Below, in pieces: positions 41,949 through 51,879 of a stretch of DNA of 64,000 nucleotides. The notes under the pieces were generated by a model that saw only the letters and a list, made by a program, of their open reading frames with translations, was not told the origin of the DNA and ran no database searches. The DNA comes from Leadbetterella lacunae. GTDB taxonomy: Bacteria > Bacteroidota > Bacteroidia > Cytophagales > Spirosomataceae. The first letter of the stretch is position 1, and the number at the start of each line of letters is the position of its first letter. The position numbers were made by a program, and so were the translations under genes. The DNA is taken from NCBI RefSeq assembly GCF_042649125.1, contig NZ_JBHRYQ010000001.1:744001-808000 (forward strand), written 5' to 3'.

Positions 41949-43226
41949 ATGAATATTTACGAATATCCTTCTCGCGGTCAATATAAAGCACTTTTGGCTC
42001 GACCAACGCTTTCTTTTGCAGAAATAGAAATGCGAGTGAGGCCCATTATAGATGAAGTAGCCCAAAAAGGCGATGAAGCCCTTCGCAAGTTCGCTTTAGA
42101 TTTTGATAATATTCTGTTGAATGATTTTAAAGTCACAGATGCCGAACTTCGTGATGCAGAAAATCAAATAAGTGTTGAATTAAAAAACGCCATAGATCAG
42201 GCCTATGAAAACATTTCGGTTTTTCATAAAGCTCAGCAAGTAGAAGAAGCACAAGTAGAAACTATGCCTGGCGTATTTTGTTGGAGAAAAAGCGTGGGTA
42301 TTCAGAAAGTAGGAATTTACATACCGGGTGGCTCTGCACCTTTGTTTTCTACGGTTTTGATGTTGGCCATTCCGGCCCAAATAGCCGGTTGTCAGCAAAT
42401 AGTACTTTGTTCGCCAAGTAACCACCCTGCCATCTATTACGCTGCTCAAAAATGTGGAATAACCGAAGCTTACAGAATAGGAGGGGCACAGGCCGTAGCC
42501 GCTATGGCTGTTGGTACAGAAACCGTACCTGCTGTTTATAAGATCTTCGGCCCAGGAAATCAATATGTAACTGCCGCTAAGCAAATAGTAAGTCAAATGG
42601 GCGTAGCGATAGATATGCCAGCTGGCCCATCTGAAGTGGCCGTTTTGGCAGACCACAGAGCCAATGCTGCATTTATAGCCTCTGATCTTCTTTCGCAAGC
42701 AGAACATGGAGCAGACAGTCAAGTGCTATTGGTGGGTACAGACAAAGACATAATTCTTAAAACTATAGAGGAAGTTAAGCTTCAATTAGCGTTTCTTCCG
42801 AGAAAAGAGTTGGCAGCCAAAGCTCTTGAAAACTCAAAGGCGATATTGGTAAAAGATTTGGATGAGGCTACGTATTTACTAAATGAATATGCAGCTGAGC
42901 ATTTAATATTGTCGATAGAAAACCCGGAAGAAGTTGCAGCAAATATTGTTAACGCGGGATCAATATTTTTGGGTGATTACACGCCAGAATCTTGTGGAGA
43001 TTACGCATCAGGTACCAACCATACACTGCCTACAAATGGTTATGCAAGAGCCTACAGCGGAGTATCTTTAGACAGTTTTGTAAAGAAAATTACCTACCAG
43101 AAAATCAGTAAAGCGGGATTAGAGAAACTTGGGCCAATAGTTGAAATCATGGCTGAAGCCGAACAACTTGATGCCCATAAAAACGCAGTGACTATTCGTC
43201 TCAAAAATATAAAGGACCAAGCCTAA
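41949..43226 (+). CDS. hisD: Histidinol dehydrogenase
   Basis: 425 residues. It oxidises histidinol to histidine, the last two steps of the pathway. Landmarks are VGIYIPGGSAPLFSTVLM, AYRIGGAQAVAAMA, KIFGPGNQYVTAAKQ, DMPAGPSEVAVLAD, LLSQAEHGADSQV (zinc Gln/His), YAAEHLIL, and GDYASGTNHTLPTNG. Its stop codon lies inside a terminator hairpin, so only hisG and hisD are in this transcript; hisC, hisB and the rest must be elsewhere. Confidence 0.96.
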   Translation: MNIYEYPSRGQYKALLARPTLSFAEIEMRVRPIIDEVAQKGDEALRKFALDFDNILLNDFKVTDAELRDAENQISVELKNAIDQAYENISVFHKAQQVEEAQVETMPGVFCWRKSVGIQKVGIYIPGGSAPLFSTVLMLAIPAQIAGCQQIVLCSPSNHPAIYYAAQKCGITEAYRIGGAQAVAAMAVGTETVPAVYKIFGPGNQYVTAAKQIVSQMGVAIDMPAGPSEVAVLADHRANAAFIASDLLSQAEHGADSQVLLVGTDKDIILKTIEEVKLQLAFLPRKELAAKALENSKAILVKDLDEATYLLNEYAAEHLILSIENPEEVAANIVNAGSIFLGDYTPESCGDYASGTNHTLPTNGYARAYSGVSLDSFVKKITYQKISKAGLEKLGPIVEIMAEAEQLDAHKNAVTIRLKNIKDQA

Positions 43227-43243
43227 ACTTGGTCCTTCTTTCG
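43212..43243. terminator. Terminator overlapping the end of hisD
   Basis: Arms aaggaccaag and cttggtcctt with a 6-nt loop containing the hisD stop codon, then a T-rich tail. It lies between convergent hisD and the thiolase gene. Confidence 0.8.
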
Positions 43244-43246
43244 TAT

Positions 43247-44431
43247 TTAATCTTGTAAATTTTCTATTATCATGGCACTGGCACCGCCGCCGCCGTTACA
43301 GATAGCCGCCATTCCATATTTTCCTTTATTTTTCTGAAGAACGTTTAATAACGTTACAATTATTCTTGCACCTGAGCAACCAAGTGGATGCCCCATGGCT
43401 ACTGCTCCACCGTATACATTTAGTTTTTCGCTGCTGATGCCGAAGTTTTGAGCAAAAGCCATCGGCACGGCTGCAAAAGCTTCATTAACCTCAAAGAAGT
43501 CAATGTCTGAAATTTTGAGGTTGGCTCTTTCTAAAGCTTTTTCAGCCGCAATTATAGGGGCAATTGTAAACCATTCTGGCTCGCGAGCTCCATCTCCATA
43601 AGAAATAATTTTAGCCAAAGGCTTCAGGTTATTTTTCTCTGCATATTCTTTCGAAACCAATACCAAAGCTGCAGCTCCATCATTTATGGTTGAGGCATTT
43701 GCCGCCGTAACCGTTCCGTCTTTTGTAAATACCGGCTTAAGCGTTGGGATTTTTTCAAATATAACCTTCTTAAACTCTTCGTCAGTATCTACTATCGTTT
43801 CGTTTCCTTTTCTATCTTTTAAAGTCACGGGAGATATTTCTACTGCAAAATCACCGTTTTCGGTATGGGCCGCTACTTTTTTATAAGATTCTTTGGCAAA
43901 TGCATCTTGCTGCTCGCGGGTCAAGTTAAACTTAGTAGCCGTGGCATCTGCAAAGCACCCCATAACAGCTTGTGCGTACACGTCAGTTAAACCATCTTTG
44001 GCTAGTCCATCTATCAATTGTCCGTTTCCAAAACCATAACCATATCTGGCTTTTTCTAAATAAAAAGGAATCTGTGACATGTTTTCCATTCCACCAGAAA
44101 CCACTACTTCGTTTTGACCCAATTGGATACTCTGAGCGGCGTGCATGGTGGCTTTCATTCCAGATGCACATACTTTGTTAATAAGCATAGCCGGAACGTT
44201 GTTTGGCAATCCAGCCTTTAACAAAACTTGCGTAGCAGGGGCTTGGCCCAAATTGGCTTGTACCACACTTCCGAAAAACAATTCGTCTACTTGTGAACCT
44301 TCAATTCCTGACTGAGCTACTGCGGCTTTCACGGCTGTGGCTCCTAGTTCTACGGCTGATGTATTAGCAAATACACCTCCAAAACTACCTAGCGGAGTTC
44401 TTTTTGCTGCAACTATAAATACTTCTTTCAT
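43247..44431 (-). CDS. Acetyl-CoA C-acetyltransferase (thiolase)
   Basis: 394 residues, starting MKEVFIVAAKRTPLGSFGG. The nucleophile cysteine is in INKVCASGMKATMHAAQ; the second active set is NVYGGAVAMGHPLGCSGAR and AAICNGGGGASAMIIE (His and Cys). NEAFAAVPMAFAQ is also typical. It condenses or cleaves acetoacetyl-CoA in the cytoplasm. The length and GGAVAMGHPLGCSGAR pattern fit the biosynthetic/AtoB type better than the beta-oxidation FadA type, but the distinction is not certain. It is a single gene. Confidence 0.93.
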   Translation of the reverse strand: MKEVFIVAAKRTPLGSFGGVFANTSAVELGATAVKAAVAQSGIEGSQVDELFFGSVVQANLGQAPATQVLLKAGLPNNVPAMLINKVCASGMKATMHAAQSIQLGQNEVVVSGGMENMSQIPFYLEKARYGYGFGNGQLIDGLAKDGLTDVYAQAVMGCFADATATKFNLTREQQDAFAKESYKKVAAHTENGDFAVEISPVTLKDRKGNETIVDTDEEFKKVIFEKIPTLKPVFTKDGTVTAANASTINDGAAALVLVSKEYAEKNNLKPLAKIISYGDGAREPEWFTIAPIIAAEKALERANLKISDIDFFEVNEAFAAVPMAFAQNFGISSEKLNVYGGAVAMGHPLGCSGARIIVTLLNVLQKNKGKYGMAAICNGGGGASAMIIENLQD

Positions 44432-44471
44432 TTTATATTACCGGTTTTATTGTTGAAAATGTTATTTTTAA

Positions 44472-47285
44472 TTAATGAGCCTCTAGCCAGTTATTACCAA
44501 TACCGATACCTGTGTCTATTTTAACGTTCATTTTGATGGCATTGACCATAAACTCGTGTGTTTTTTCTTTTAAGAAATCAATTTCTGACTTATGTGCATC
44601 AAAAACCAATTCATCATGTACCTGAAGAATCATCTTAGATTTCATTTTTTCTTTTTTCATGAAATCGTGGATGTTTATCATCGCCACTTTGATCATATCA
44701 GCAGCTGAGCCTTGAATAGGGGCGTTTATTGCGTTTCTTTCGGCAAAACCACGGTTCGTTTGGTTTCTTGAATTTATATCTTTCAAATATCTCCTTCTAC
44801 CCAAAATCGTCTCTACATATTCCATCTCTCTTGCTTTGTTAACACAATCATCCATAAAAGTTTTCACTTTGGGGAATTGTAAAAAGTAAGAATCGATAAT
44901 TTCTTTAGCTTCGCCTCTTGGTATGCCCAACCGCTGCCCTAATCCAAAAGCAGAAATACCGTAAATAATACCAAAGTTGACCATTTTGGCCTTTCTACGC
45001 ATGTCTGAGTCCACATCAGCAAGGTCCACACTGAATACCTTTGCCGCTGTAGTAGAGTGAATGTCGATGTCATTATTAAATGCCTCGATCATACTTTCAT
45101 CTCCACTAAATGAAGCCATAATACGAAGTTCTATCTGCGAATAATCGGCAGATAGTATCAAATGATTTTCATCTCTCGGAATAAACGCTTTTCTTATTTC
45201 TCGACCTCTTTCGGTTCTTATCGGTATATTTTGAAGGTTGGGATTTGTACTACTCAAACGACCCGTAGCCGCAACGGCTTGGTTATATGAGGTATGAATA
45301 CGTCCCGTTTTTTTAGATATTAGTAATGGTAAAGCATCTACATAGGTGCTTTTTAGTTTACTAAGTTCTCTAAAGTCAAGTATCTTCTTTACAATTTCGT
45401 GTTCGGCTTCGTAGTTGGATAAAATATCTTCGCCCGTGGCATATTGACCCGAAGGTGTCTTTTTAGGTTTATCGTCAATTTTCATATGTTCAAACAAGAC
45501 CTCACCGAGTTGCTTAGGAGAACCTACATTAAACTCTACACCTGCTATTTCGAAAATGTATGACTGAGCTTTTACCAGATCTTTCTGAAGTGTTTCTGAT
45601 AGTTCGGCCAATGCCATCACATCCAGTTTTACACCTTCACGCTCCATAGAGCTCAATACACTCACAAGTGGAACTTCCACTGTATGCAGCAACTCTTCTT
45701 GACCTGTTTTTTTTAGTTCTAGGTCTAAAACCTGCTTAAGTTGAAACGTGATATCGGCATCCTCTGAGGCATATTCTTTGATTAGCTCATGTGGCACATC
45801 ACGCATATTGCCTTGATTTTTACCTTTTTTTCCAATCAATTCCTCTATACTTACCGGCTCGTAGTTAAGGTAGATATTAGCCAAGTAATCCATGCCGTGT
45901 CTTTGCTCGGGCTCAATGATATAATGAGCGAGCATGGTGTCGTACAATTCTCCTTTTAGCTCAATATCATAATTGGCTAAAATGGTCATGTCGTATTTAA
46001 GGTTTTGTGCTATTTTTTTGATTTTATCATTTTCAAAAACAACCCTAAACTCTTCCATTACTGCTTGAGCCTCCTCTTTTTTAGGCGGAATAGGCACATA
46101 GAAACCTTCTTTAGCTCTATATGAAAAAGACAAGCCAACTATTTCGGCATCAGTAGCGTCTACATCTGTGGTTTCGGTATCAAAACAGATTTCGTCTTGT
46201 ACCAAGAGATACTCCATAAGTTCTTGTCTTGCTTCTTTTCCTTCTATGAGGTGATATTCATGCACTACAGTTTTGATTGAATCTTTTTCTTTTGGCTCTT
46301 CATAATCCGGCTCCGTATTGGTTTCTGCTCCAAAAAGCGACATTTGATTCATGTCAGCCTTAGGTTTTGGCTTTGCCTCGGTTGGAGCCGGATTGCCGGC
46401 CGCATCTTTTGGTGTTCCTAATATCCTTGTTTTAAGTGTTCTAAATTCTAACTCATCTAAAATACTCGAAAGTAGCTCATTATCAGGGTCAGATATAATT
46501 AAATCTTCTTCAACAAAATCGACCGGAACGTTAATATCAATTCTAGCCAAATGTTTAGACAGTATAGCACTTTCTTTTCCTTCCCTTATTTTCTCGCCTA
46601 TTTTATTTGGAATCTTATCGGCATTTTCCAGAATACCTTCTACCGAACCATATTCTTTTAAAAGTTTACAAGCAGTTTTTTCTCCTACTCCTGGTATTCC
46701 AGGTATATTATCCACTTTGTCGCCCATAAGGCCAAGCATATCTATCACTTGGTCTATTCGTTCTACATCCCATTTGGCTAAAATTTCAGCTACGCCTTGC
46801 ACCTCTATGCTGTTTCCCATAAAAGCAGGTTTGTAGAGAAATATGTGTTCATCTACTAACTGTCCGTAGTCCTTATCTGGGGTATACATATATACATCAA
46901 ATTCGTCTTTGGGAGCTTTCTTAGCAATAGTTCCAATAATGTCATCCGCCTCAAAACCATCTAATTCTAACAAAGGAATGTTCATGGCTTTTACAAGTTG
47001 CTTTACAAGCGGAATAGCTACTGATATATCCTCGGGTTGGGCTTCTCTATTGGCTTTGTATTCAGGAAATTCTACATGTCTGAAAGTAGGAGCCTTGGTA
47101 TCAAAACATACGGCTATGTGTGTAGGTTTTTCTTTTTTTATTACCTCTAAAAGTGTATTTGTAAAGCCAAATACTGCACTTGTGTTTACTCCTTTTGAGG
47201 TTATTCTTGGGTTTTTGATAAAGGCAAAATGTGCTCTATATATTAATGCCATGGCATCAAGTAAAAACAATTTTTTTGGTCGCAT
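44472..47285 (-). CDS. polA: DNA polymerase I
   Basis: 937 residues. The 5'-3' exonuclease domain (1-300) has KLFLLDAMALIYRAHFAF, ELDGFEADDIIGTIA and LMGDKVDNIPGIPGVGEKTA. The 3'-5' exonuclease domain (about 345-530) keeps CFDTETTDVD and YDTMLAHYI, so proofreading looks active. The polymerase domain has LRLSSTNPNLQNIP-like TGRLSSTNPNLQNIP, LSADYSQIELRIMAS, RRKAKMVNFGIIYGIS and ILQVHDELVF. It fills gaps and removes primers in replication and repair. Confidence 0.97.
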   Translation of the reverse strand: MRPKKLFLLDAMALIYRAHFAFIKNPRITSKGVNTSAVFGFTNTLLEVIKKEKPTHIAVCFDTKAPTFRHVEFPEYKANREAQPEDISVAIPLVKQLVKAMNIPLLELDGFEADDIIGTIAKKAPKDEFDVYMYTPDKDYGQLVDEHIFLYKPAFMGNSIEVQGVAEILAKWDVERIDQVIDMLGLMGDKVDNIPGIPGVGEKTACKLLKEYGSVEGILENADKIPNKIGEKIREGKESAILSKHLARIDINVPVDFVEEDLIISDPDNELLSSILDELEFRTLKTRILGTPKDAAGNPAPTEAKPKPKADMNQMSLFGAETNTEPDYEEPKEKDSIKTVVHEYHLIEGKEARQELMEYLLVQDEICFDTETTDVDATDAEIVGLSFSYRAKEGFYVPIPPKKEEAQAVMEEFRVVFENDKIKKIAQNLKYDMTILANYDIELKGELYDTMLAHYIIEPEQRHGMDYLANIYLNYEPVSIEELIGKKGKNQGNMRDVPHELIKEYASEDADITFQLKQVLDLELKKTGQEELLHTVEVPLVSVLSSMEREGVKLDVMALAELSETLQKDLVKAQSYIFEIAGVEFNVGSPKQLGEVLFEHMKIDDKPKKTPSGQYATGEDILSNYEAEHEIVKKILDFRELSKLKSTYVDALPLLISKKTGRIHTSYNQAVAATGRLSSTNPNLQNIPIRTERGREIRKAFIPRDENHLILSADYSQIELRIMASFSGDESMIEAFNNDIDIHSTTAAKVFSVDLADVDSDMRRKAKMVNFGIIYGISAFGLGQRLGIPRGEAKEIIDSYFLQFPKVKTFMDDCVNKAREMEYVETILGRRRYLKDINSRNQTNRGFAERNAINAPIQGSAADMIKVAMINIHDFMKKEKMKSKMILQVHDELVFDAHKSEIDFLKEKTHEFMVNAIKMNVKIDTGIGIGNNWLEAH

Positions 47286-47375
47286 AAAGCAGTTTTTAAG
47301 TAGTATTGCCTAAATTAGGCGATATGTTTATTTTTTCAAAGTAAGCTATTTTTGAGGTAGGATAAAATCAAAAGG

Positions 47376-48752
47376 ATGAAAAAAACAATTTTAATGTTGT
47401 TGTGTGCATTTACCGCATTTGGACAGTTGCCACAGCGAAGAGAATTTCAAGAAGGAAACACAACGCAGCTCATTCTCTTTGAGAATTCATTGCCAGCAAA
47501 AAACTACGATTTAAGCACCTCTGATTTGCAAGTGAAATGGCACGTTTTGATATTGGATTTATTAGAACAAACCACGGGTTATACGCCCAATGTGGCTGCA
47601 AGAAGTTTGGCTTACACGAATTTAGCGGCTTATGAAGCGATTTTGCCCGGATATCCAAATCTACAGAGTCTTTCGGGGCAGCTGCAAGGGTATAAAAGGC
47701 CCAAAGAGTTTGAAATGGATTCGAGTAATTTCTCTGCACCGCTGGCTATGAATGCCGCCATGTATAGAATGGTAGACAAACTTTTTATAGCTGCACCATT
47801 TGTGTGGATGGAAAAAGTGATGGCATTAAAAGACTCCACAGAGAGTAATTTATCAAGAGGAAAAACGCCGATGACGGTAATGAAATCTGTAAATTATGGT
47901 ATTTCAGTGGCCGATATGATTCTTAAATATTCGGATTCTGACGGAGCCAAAACTGAGATGTTTAGAAGTTACGATATGAATTATAGACTTCCGGCGTGTG
48001 AATCATGTTTTGAAATAAATAGGGTGGCAGACCTTGAAAACACAGGTCCATTGCATCCTTCGTGGGATAAGAATCGGACATTTTTGGCAGAAAACAATTC
48101 TGATTTTGATATAAAACCAGACTTTGAGTTTTCAAAATACAAAGATTCTAAATTTTACGCTTCTGCACTAGAAGTTTATAACACGTCAAAAAAGGTTGTT
48201 CCAGGTTCTGAAGAGCATTTGATTGCAAATTTTTGGGACGATGCCGCTACATATACATATACAGCCGTAGGTCATTCAGTATCTATTTTAACTCAGGTAT
48301 TAAGAAATCAGCCCGTTTCTCTCGAAAAAAGTGCTCAGCTTTATGCCCGTCTGGGTATTGGGCTAAACGATGCCTTGATATGTGCTTGGAAAGGCAAATA
48401 TAAATACAATTTGATACGCCCGATAGCTTATATAAAACGATACATTGATAGCCAATGGGAGCCTGTTTTGCTTACACCACCGTTTCCTGAGTTTCCTTCT
48501 GGGCACTCGGTGCAGTCAGCAGCTATGGCTACTATTTTGACAGAAACATTGGGCGATAGTATTTCTTTTACCGATTATTCAAAATATTGGGTAGGGGCAC
48601 CGCGAGTTTTTTCAAGTTTTTGGACCGCAGCTAACGAAACAAGCATCTCACGACTTTATGGAGGAATTCATTTTAGACCTGCATTAGACAGGGGCCAAGA
48701 CATGGGCAGAATTGTGGGGAAAAACACAATGAAATTGAAATTTGAAAAATGA
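47376..48752 (+). CDS. Vanadium-haloperoxidase/PAP2-superfamily secreted protein
   Basis: 458 residues with a signal peptide (MKKTILMLLCAFTAFGQL). The PAP2-type phosphate/vanadate site is spread over KYKYNLIRPIAYI, FPEFPSGHSVQSAAMATIL and SRLYGGIHFRPALDRGQDMG: Lys, Arg, Ser-Gly-His and Arg-x5-His as in vanadium chloroperoxidases. The protein may be a haloperoxidase or a phosphatase; sequence alone does not decide. TATTTTTG at 47347-47354 may be its -7 box. Confidence 0.85.
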   Translation: MKKTILMLLCAFTAFGQLPQRREFQEGNTTQLILFENSLPAKNYDLSTSDLQVKWHVLILDLLEQTTGYTPNVAARSLAYTNLAAYEAILPGYPNLQSLSGQLQGYKRPKEFEMDSSNFSAPLAMNAAMYRMVDKLFIAAPFVWMEKVMALKDSTESNLSRGKTPMTVMKSVNYGISVADMILKYSDSDGAKTEMFRSYDMNYRLPACESCFEINRVADLENTGPLHPSWDKNRTFLAENNSDFDIKPDFEFSKYKDSKFYASALEVYNTSKKVVPGSEEHLIANFWDDAATYTYTAVGHSVSILTQVLRNQPVSLEKSAQLYARLGIGLNDALICAWKGKYKYNLIRPIAYIKRYIDSQWEPVLLTPPFPEFPSGHSVQSAAMATILTETLGDSISFTDYSKYWVGAPRVFSSFWTAANETSISRLYGGIHFRPALDRGQDMGRIVGKNTMKLKFEK

Positions 48753-48861
48753 AAATATTCTATTACTAGCCTTATTTTTACCGTAAAATAAAAAATGAAT
48801 TTAGTGTAAAACTTTGGGCGGTTTGTTGAGTTATTTTGTATTCCCTAACTAAAGGAAATTC

Positions 48862-51800
48862 ATGAAAACCCTGCAAAAATCGACTTTTAGTATACTATTT
48901 ATATTTATTTATGGTCTACAAGCTTTTGGACAAGCTGACTTTCAAAAAAAAGCAGACAGTTTGAGCAGTTGTGGGTATTTTAAAGAAGAAATATTTTATA
49001 GAAAAAAAATATTAGATGCCCTTCCAAAAAACTCAAGTCAGTTTCGTGTAGCCAAGGTATATTTAGATATCGCCGAAATGAACCAATTAGAGAAACAATT
49101 GGATAATGACAAAGCCGGTCTTTTAAATAAATCTATTCTAAAGTATTACAACTCACTTTCGCATTCTGAAAAAAAACAAGTTGAAATTGAAATAGATCGG
49201 CTAAAAGCCAATGCTTTAAGTGCAGAAGAAAAGTTTGACGAAGCTATTTCATTATTTAATCAAGCTCTTAAAAAGGTTTCTTCTAAGTCACTAAAAGCAG
49301 CCGAATTAGAATTAAATATTGGGCAAACTTATGCATCGGCTAAAAACTATTTTGGAGCTATTACTCATTTAAGAAAAGCGATTAAAGGTTTTGAAACAAA
49401 TGGCTGGGCGAATCATTACGCTACGGCTTTGGCTTATAATGACCTTGCGATGGCCTACGATTATGCCAACACCGAAAAGGAGCTGATTCCTACCTTTGAA
49501 AAAGCACTACAAATTTGGACCAAATACTACTCTGCCGACGCCGCAATTGTTTCATTGGCTTATAATGACGCCATTTTTAGTGCAATAGAATACGGCGATA
49601 GGAAAAAAGCAGCTGAATATCAGAAGCTTTTCGATGCATACATGAGCAAGTACTTAAATCCACTAAACAAAAAAAACTACAAAGATCTTAGCCTTTTTGA
49701 TACTTACAATGCTCGTGCTATGTACCATCTTTCTTCTTTGCGATATTATGATTTATTTTATGATGAAGCCAAAATATTGTACCACTTAAATGCTCAAGAA
49801 CAGCTATTTGCAAAGGCTCCAAAGGAATGGGTAGATAAGGAGAGACGGGTGTTGCTTTCTTCATACGATAGTGCTTCCTACACGTTTTACAATAATGAGC
49901 AATCTGACAAATCTTTGGCTTATAATAAAATATTGGAAAGTTTAACAAACGAAGACTTTTACAAAATGAAGGTATCGGCCAATCGTGCTATGCTCTATTA
50001 TTATAAGTATGATTACAAAAAGTCGCTCATTCACAATCAAAAAGCGTTGGACTATTTAGAAATTTTGGGTTATAAGTCGAGTTATTTGACATTGTTAACT
50101 TTAAAGGCCGAAAATCTGGCGAATTTAGGGCGTTTTGAAGACGCAAAAGCAGCAGTAAAAGAAGTGTATTTTACAGAATTTGATAAGAATATTCCGCTAG
50201 AAAAAATCAAAATCAAAGACTTCGGCGACATAAGCAATTCGTCTTATATCAATATTTTTATTCATTCGGGTTTGGCGTATCGCCGAATTTATGATAAAAA
50301 TGGTAAGTCAAAAGAGGATTTGAAAGTTATCAGAAACCTGTATAAGTTGGCGGCAGAAATGTTTAAAGACTATTATCAAAAAGGTTTTTTTAATCCTGAT
50401 TTGGAAAGGCAGTTAAACAACATCAAAGAAGGCCTTTTGTACTCGGCTTTGCAAAACCCCAGCGATAAAGAATTTCTAAAAGCAAGCATAAACAGTATTG
50501 AAAATATTAGTTCTCAGCATCTTTGGAAACAGTTTTTGGCGAAGTATTCTAATAATATGAACCTCTCGAAAGAAATAATAAACCAACGGAATGAAGCGGT
50601 TATTGAACTAAGTTTTTTGAGTAAAAAAGAGGAGAAAAACAAAGCAGAGATTCAACGGGAAAAAGATTTAAACGCCAAACTTAATAGCATTGATAAAGAA
50701 ATAGCCGTTAAATATCCTAATTATAACAACTTTCAATCTGCCGATTTTGATGTAAAAAACCTGCAGCTAACACTTGAAGCCAATAAGGTTTTGGTGAAAT
50801 ATTATGTGACAGACAGTTCTGTTTTTGCCACAACTATTACACCAAACAATGTGGATATTAATTATTTGGGTAAAAGGAAGGAAATTGAAAATCTGAGTAA
50901 AACGTATCACAAACAGATTTCAAATATAGATTTTGCCTACAAAACAAACGGCAAGCGACTTTATGATTTCCTTTTGAAACCAATTACTTTTAGCTCACAA
51001 AGTTCTGTAATATTTATACCTGAAGATTTCTTAAATTATTGCCCTTTTGAAACATTGATTGACGCCAAAGGTTTTCCGTTTGCTATGAATCACATAGTAT
51101 CCTATGCAAATTCGCTAAAGTTTTCACAAAATATTACCCTAAGTCACAAACCTACGTTCAATAAATTTTTAACTGGTTTTGCTCCAAAATATAAAGATGG
51201 AATAGGCATCACTAGGTCAACAAATGGTAACTTGATTTACACTGGTGCAGAATTAAACAAGATTGCATCTATCTTTAGTAATACTTCGCTTTTTATTAAC
51301 AAAAATGCCACGAAAGAGAATTTTTTACACACACTTGGAAATAGCAATGTGCATCATTTGGCTATGCATTCTACCCTTGACGAACAAGATTATGAGCACT
51401 CAAGTTTGATTTTCCAAAATAACGAAAAGCTTCATTTTTATGAATTGTATGCCCTGCACTTTCCTTCAGAAATGGTGGTGCTAAGTGCGTGCAACACAGG
51501 TGTAGGCGAATACCTAAGTGGTGAAGGCTTAATGAGTATTTCGAGGGCCTTAAACTATGCCGGCGTAAAGTCTACCGTGCATAGCCTTTGGCAAGTGCCA
51601 GACAAGGAAACCTCGGAATTGATGTCTTATTTTTATGAGTTTCTGAATGAAGGCATCTCGAAAGATTTGGCTCTCGTAAAAGCAAAACGGTTATTTATCA
51701 ATAAAAATCCACTGAAAAGCCATCCTTACTATTGGTCAGGTTTTATCATCAACGGCGATGTGAGTCCACTCTCTCAAGAAAGCCAATGTAGGTGGTATAT

Positions 51801-51879
51801 ATTGGCAGGTCTACTGGCAATGTTTTTGGTTTTTGGATTCTTTTATTTTAGAAAAATGAAAAAATCAGAGCTTATTTAA
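48862..51879 (+). CDS. CHAT-domain caspase-like protease with TPR repeats, membrane anchored
   Basis: 1005 residues with a signal peptide (ending GLQAFGQA). About residues 90-540 are TPR-like helical repeats (FDEAISLFNQALKKV, YFGAITHLRKAIKGFE). The CHAT domain covers about 690-965. The catalytic pair is H836 in HHLAMHSTLD and C877 in VVLSACNTGVGEYLSGEGL, with STVHSLWQVPDKETSELM and YYWSGFIINGD after it. A single C-terminal membrane helix (YILAGLLAMFLVFGFFYF) and a basic tail end the protein, so the protease faces the periplasm or outside. It converges with, and overlaps by 15 bp, the anti-sigma-like gene. This trio with an ECF sigma factor recurs in Bacteroidota. Confidence 0.9.
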   Translation: MKTLQKSTFSILFIFIYGLQAFGQADFQKKADSLSSCGYFKEEIFYRKKILDALPKNSSQFRVAKVYLDIAEMNQLEKQLDNDKAGLLNKSILKYYNSLSHSEKKQVEIEIDRLKANALSAEEKFDEAISLFNQALKKVSSKSLKAAELELNIGQTYASAKNYFGAITHLRKAIKGFETNGWANHYATALAYNDLAMAYDYANTEKELIPTFEKALQIWTKYYSADAAIVSLAYNDAIFSAIEYGDRKKAAEYQKLFDAYMSKYLNPLNKKNYKDLSLFDTYNARAMYHLSSLRYYDLFYDEAKILYHLNAQEQLFAKAPKEWVDKERRVLLSSYDSASYTFYNNEQSDKSLAYNKILESLTNEDFYKMKVSANRAMLYYYKYDYKKSLIHNQKALDYLEILGYKSSYLTLLTLKAENLANLGRFEDAKAAVKEVYFTEFDKNIPLEKIKIKDFGDISNSSYINIFIHSGLAYRRIYDKNGKSKEDLKVIRNLYKLAAEMFKDYYQKGFFNPDLERQLNNIKEGLLYSALQNPSDKEFLKASINSIENISSQHLWKQFLAKYSNNMNLSKEIINQRNEAVIELSFLSKKEEKNKAEIQREKDLNAKLNSIDKEIAVKYPNYNNFQSADFDVKNLQLTLEANKVLVKYYVTDSSVFATTITPNNVDINYLGKRKEIENLSKTYHKQISNIDFAYKTNGKRLYDFLLKPITFSSQSSVIFIPEDFLNYCPFETLIDAKGFPFAMNHIVSYANSLKFSQNITLSHKPTFNKFLTGFAPKYKDGIGITRSTNGNLIYTGAELNKIASIFSNTSLFINKNATKENFLHTLGNSNVHHLAMHSTLDEQDYEHSSLIFQNNEKLHFYELYALHFPSEMVVLSACNTGVGEYLSGEGLMSISRALNYAGVKSTVHSLWQVPDKETSELMSYFYEFLNEGISKDLALVKAKRLFINKNPLKSHPYYWSGFIINGDVSPLSQESQCRWYILAGLLAMFLVFGFFYFRKMKKSELI

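Noticed and set aside
42180..42722. 180-codon frame antisense to hisD
   Set aside because: Lies wholly within the well-conserved hisD. The long frame reflects codon bias.
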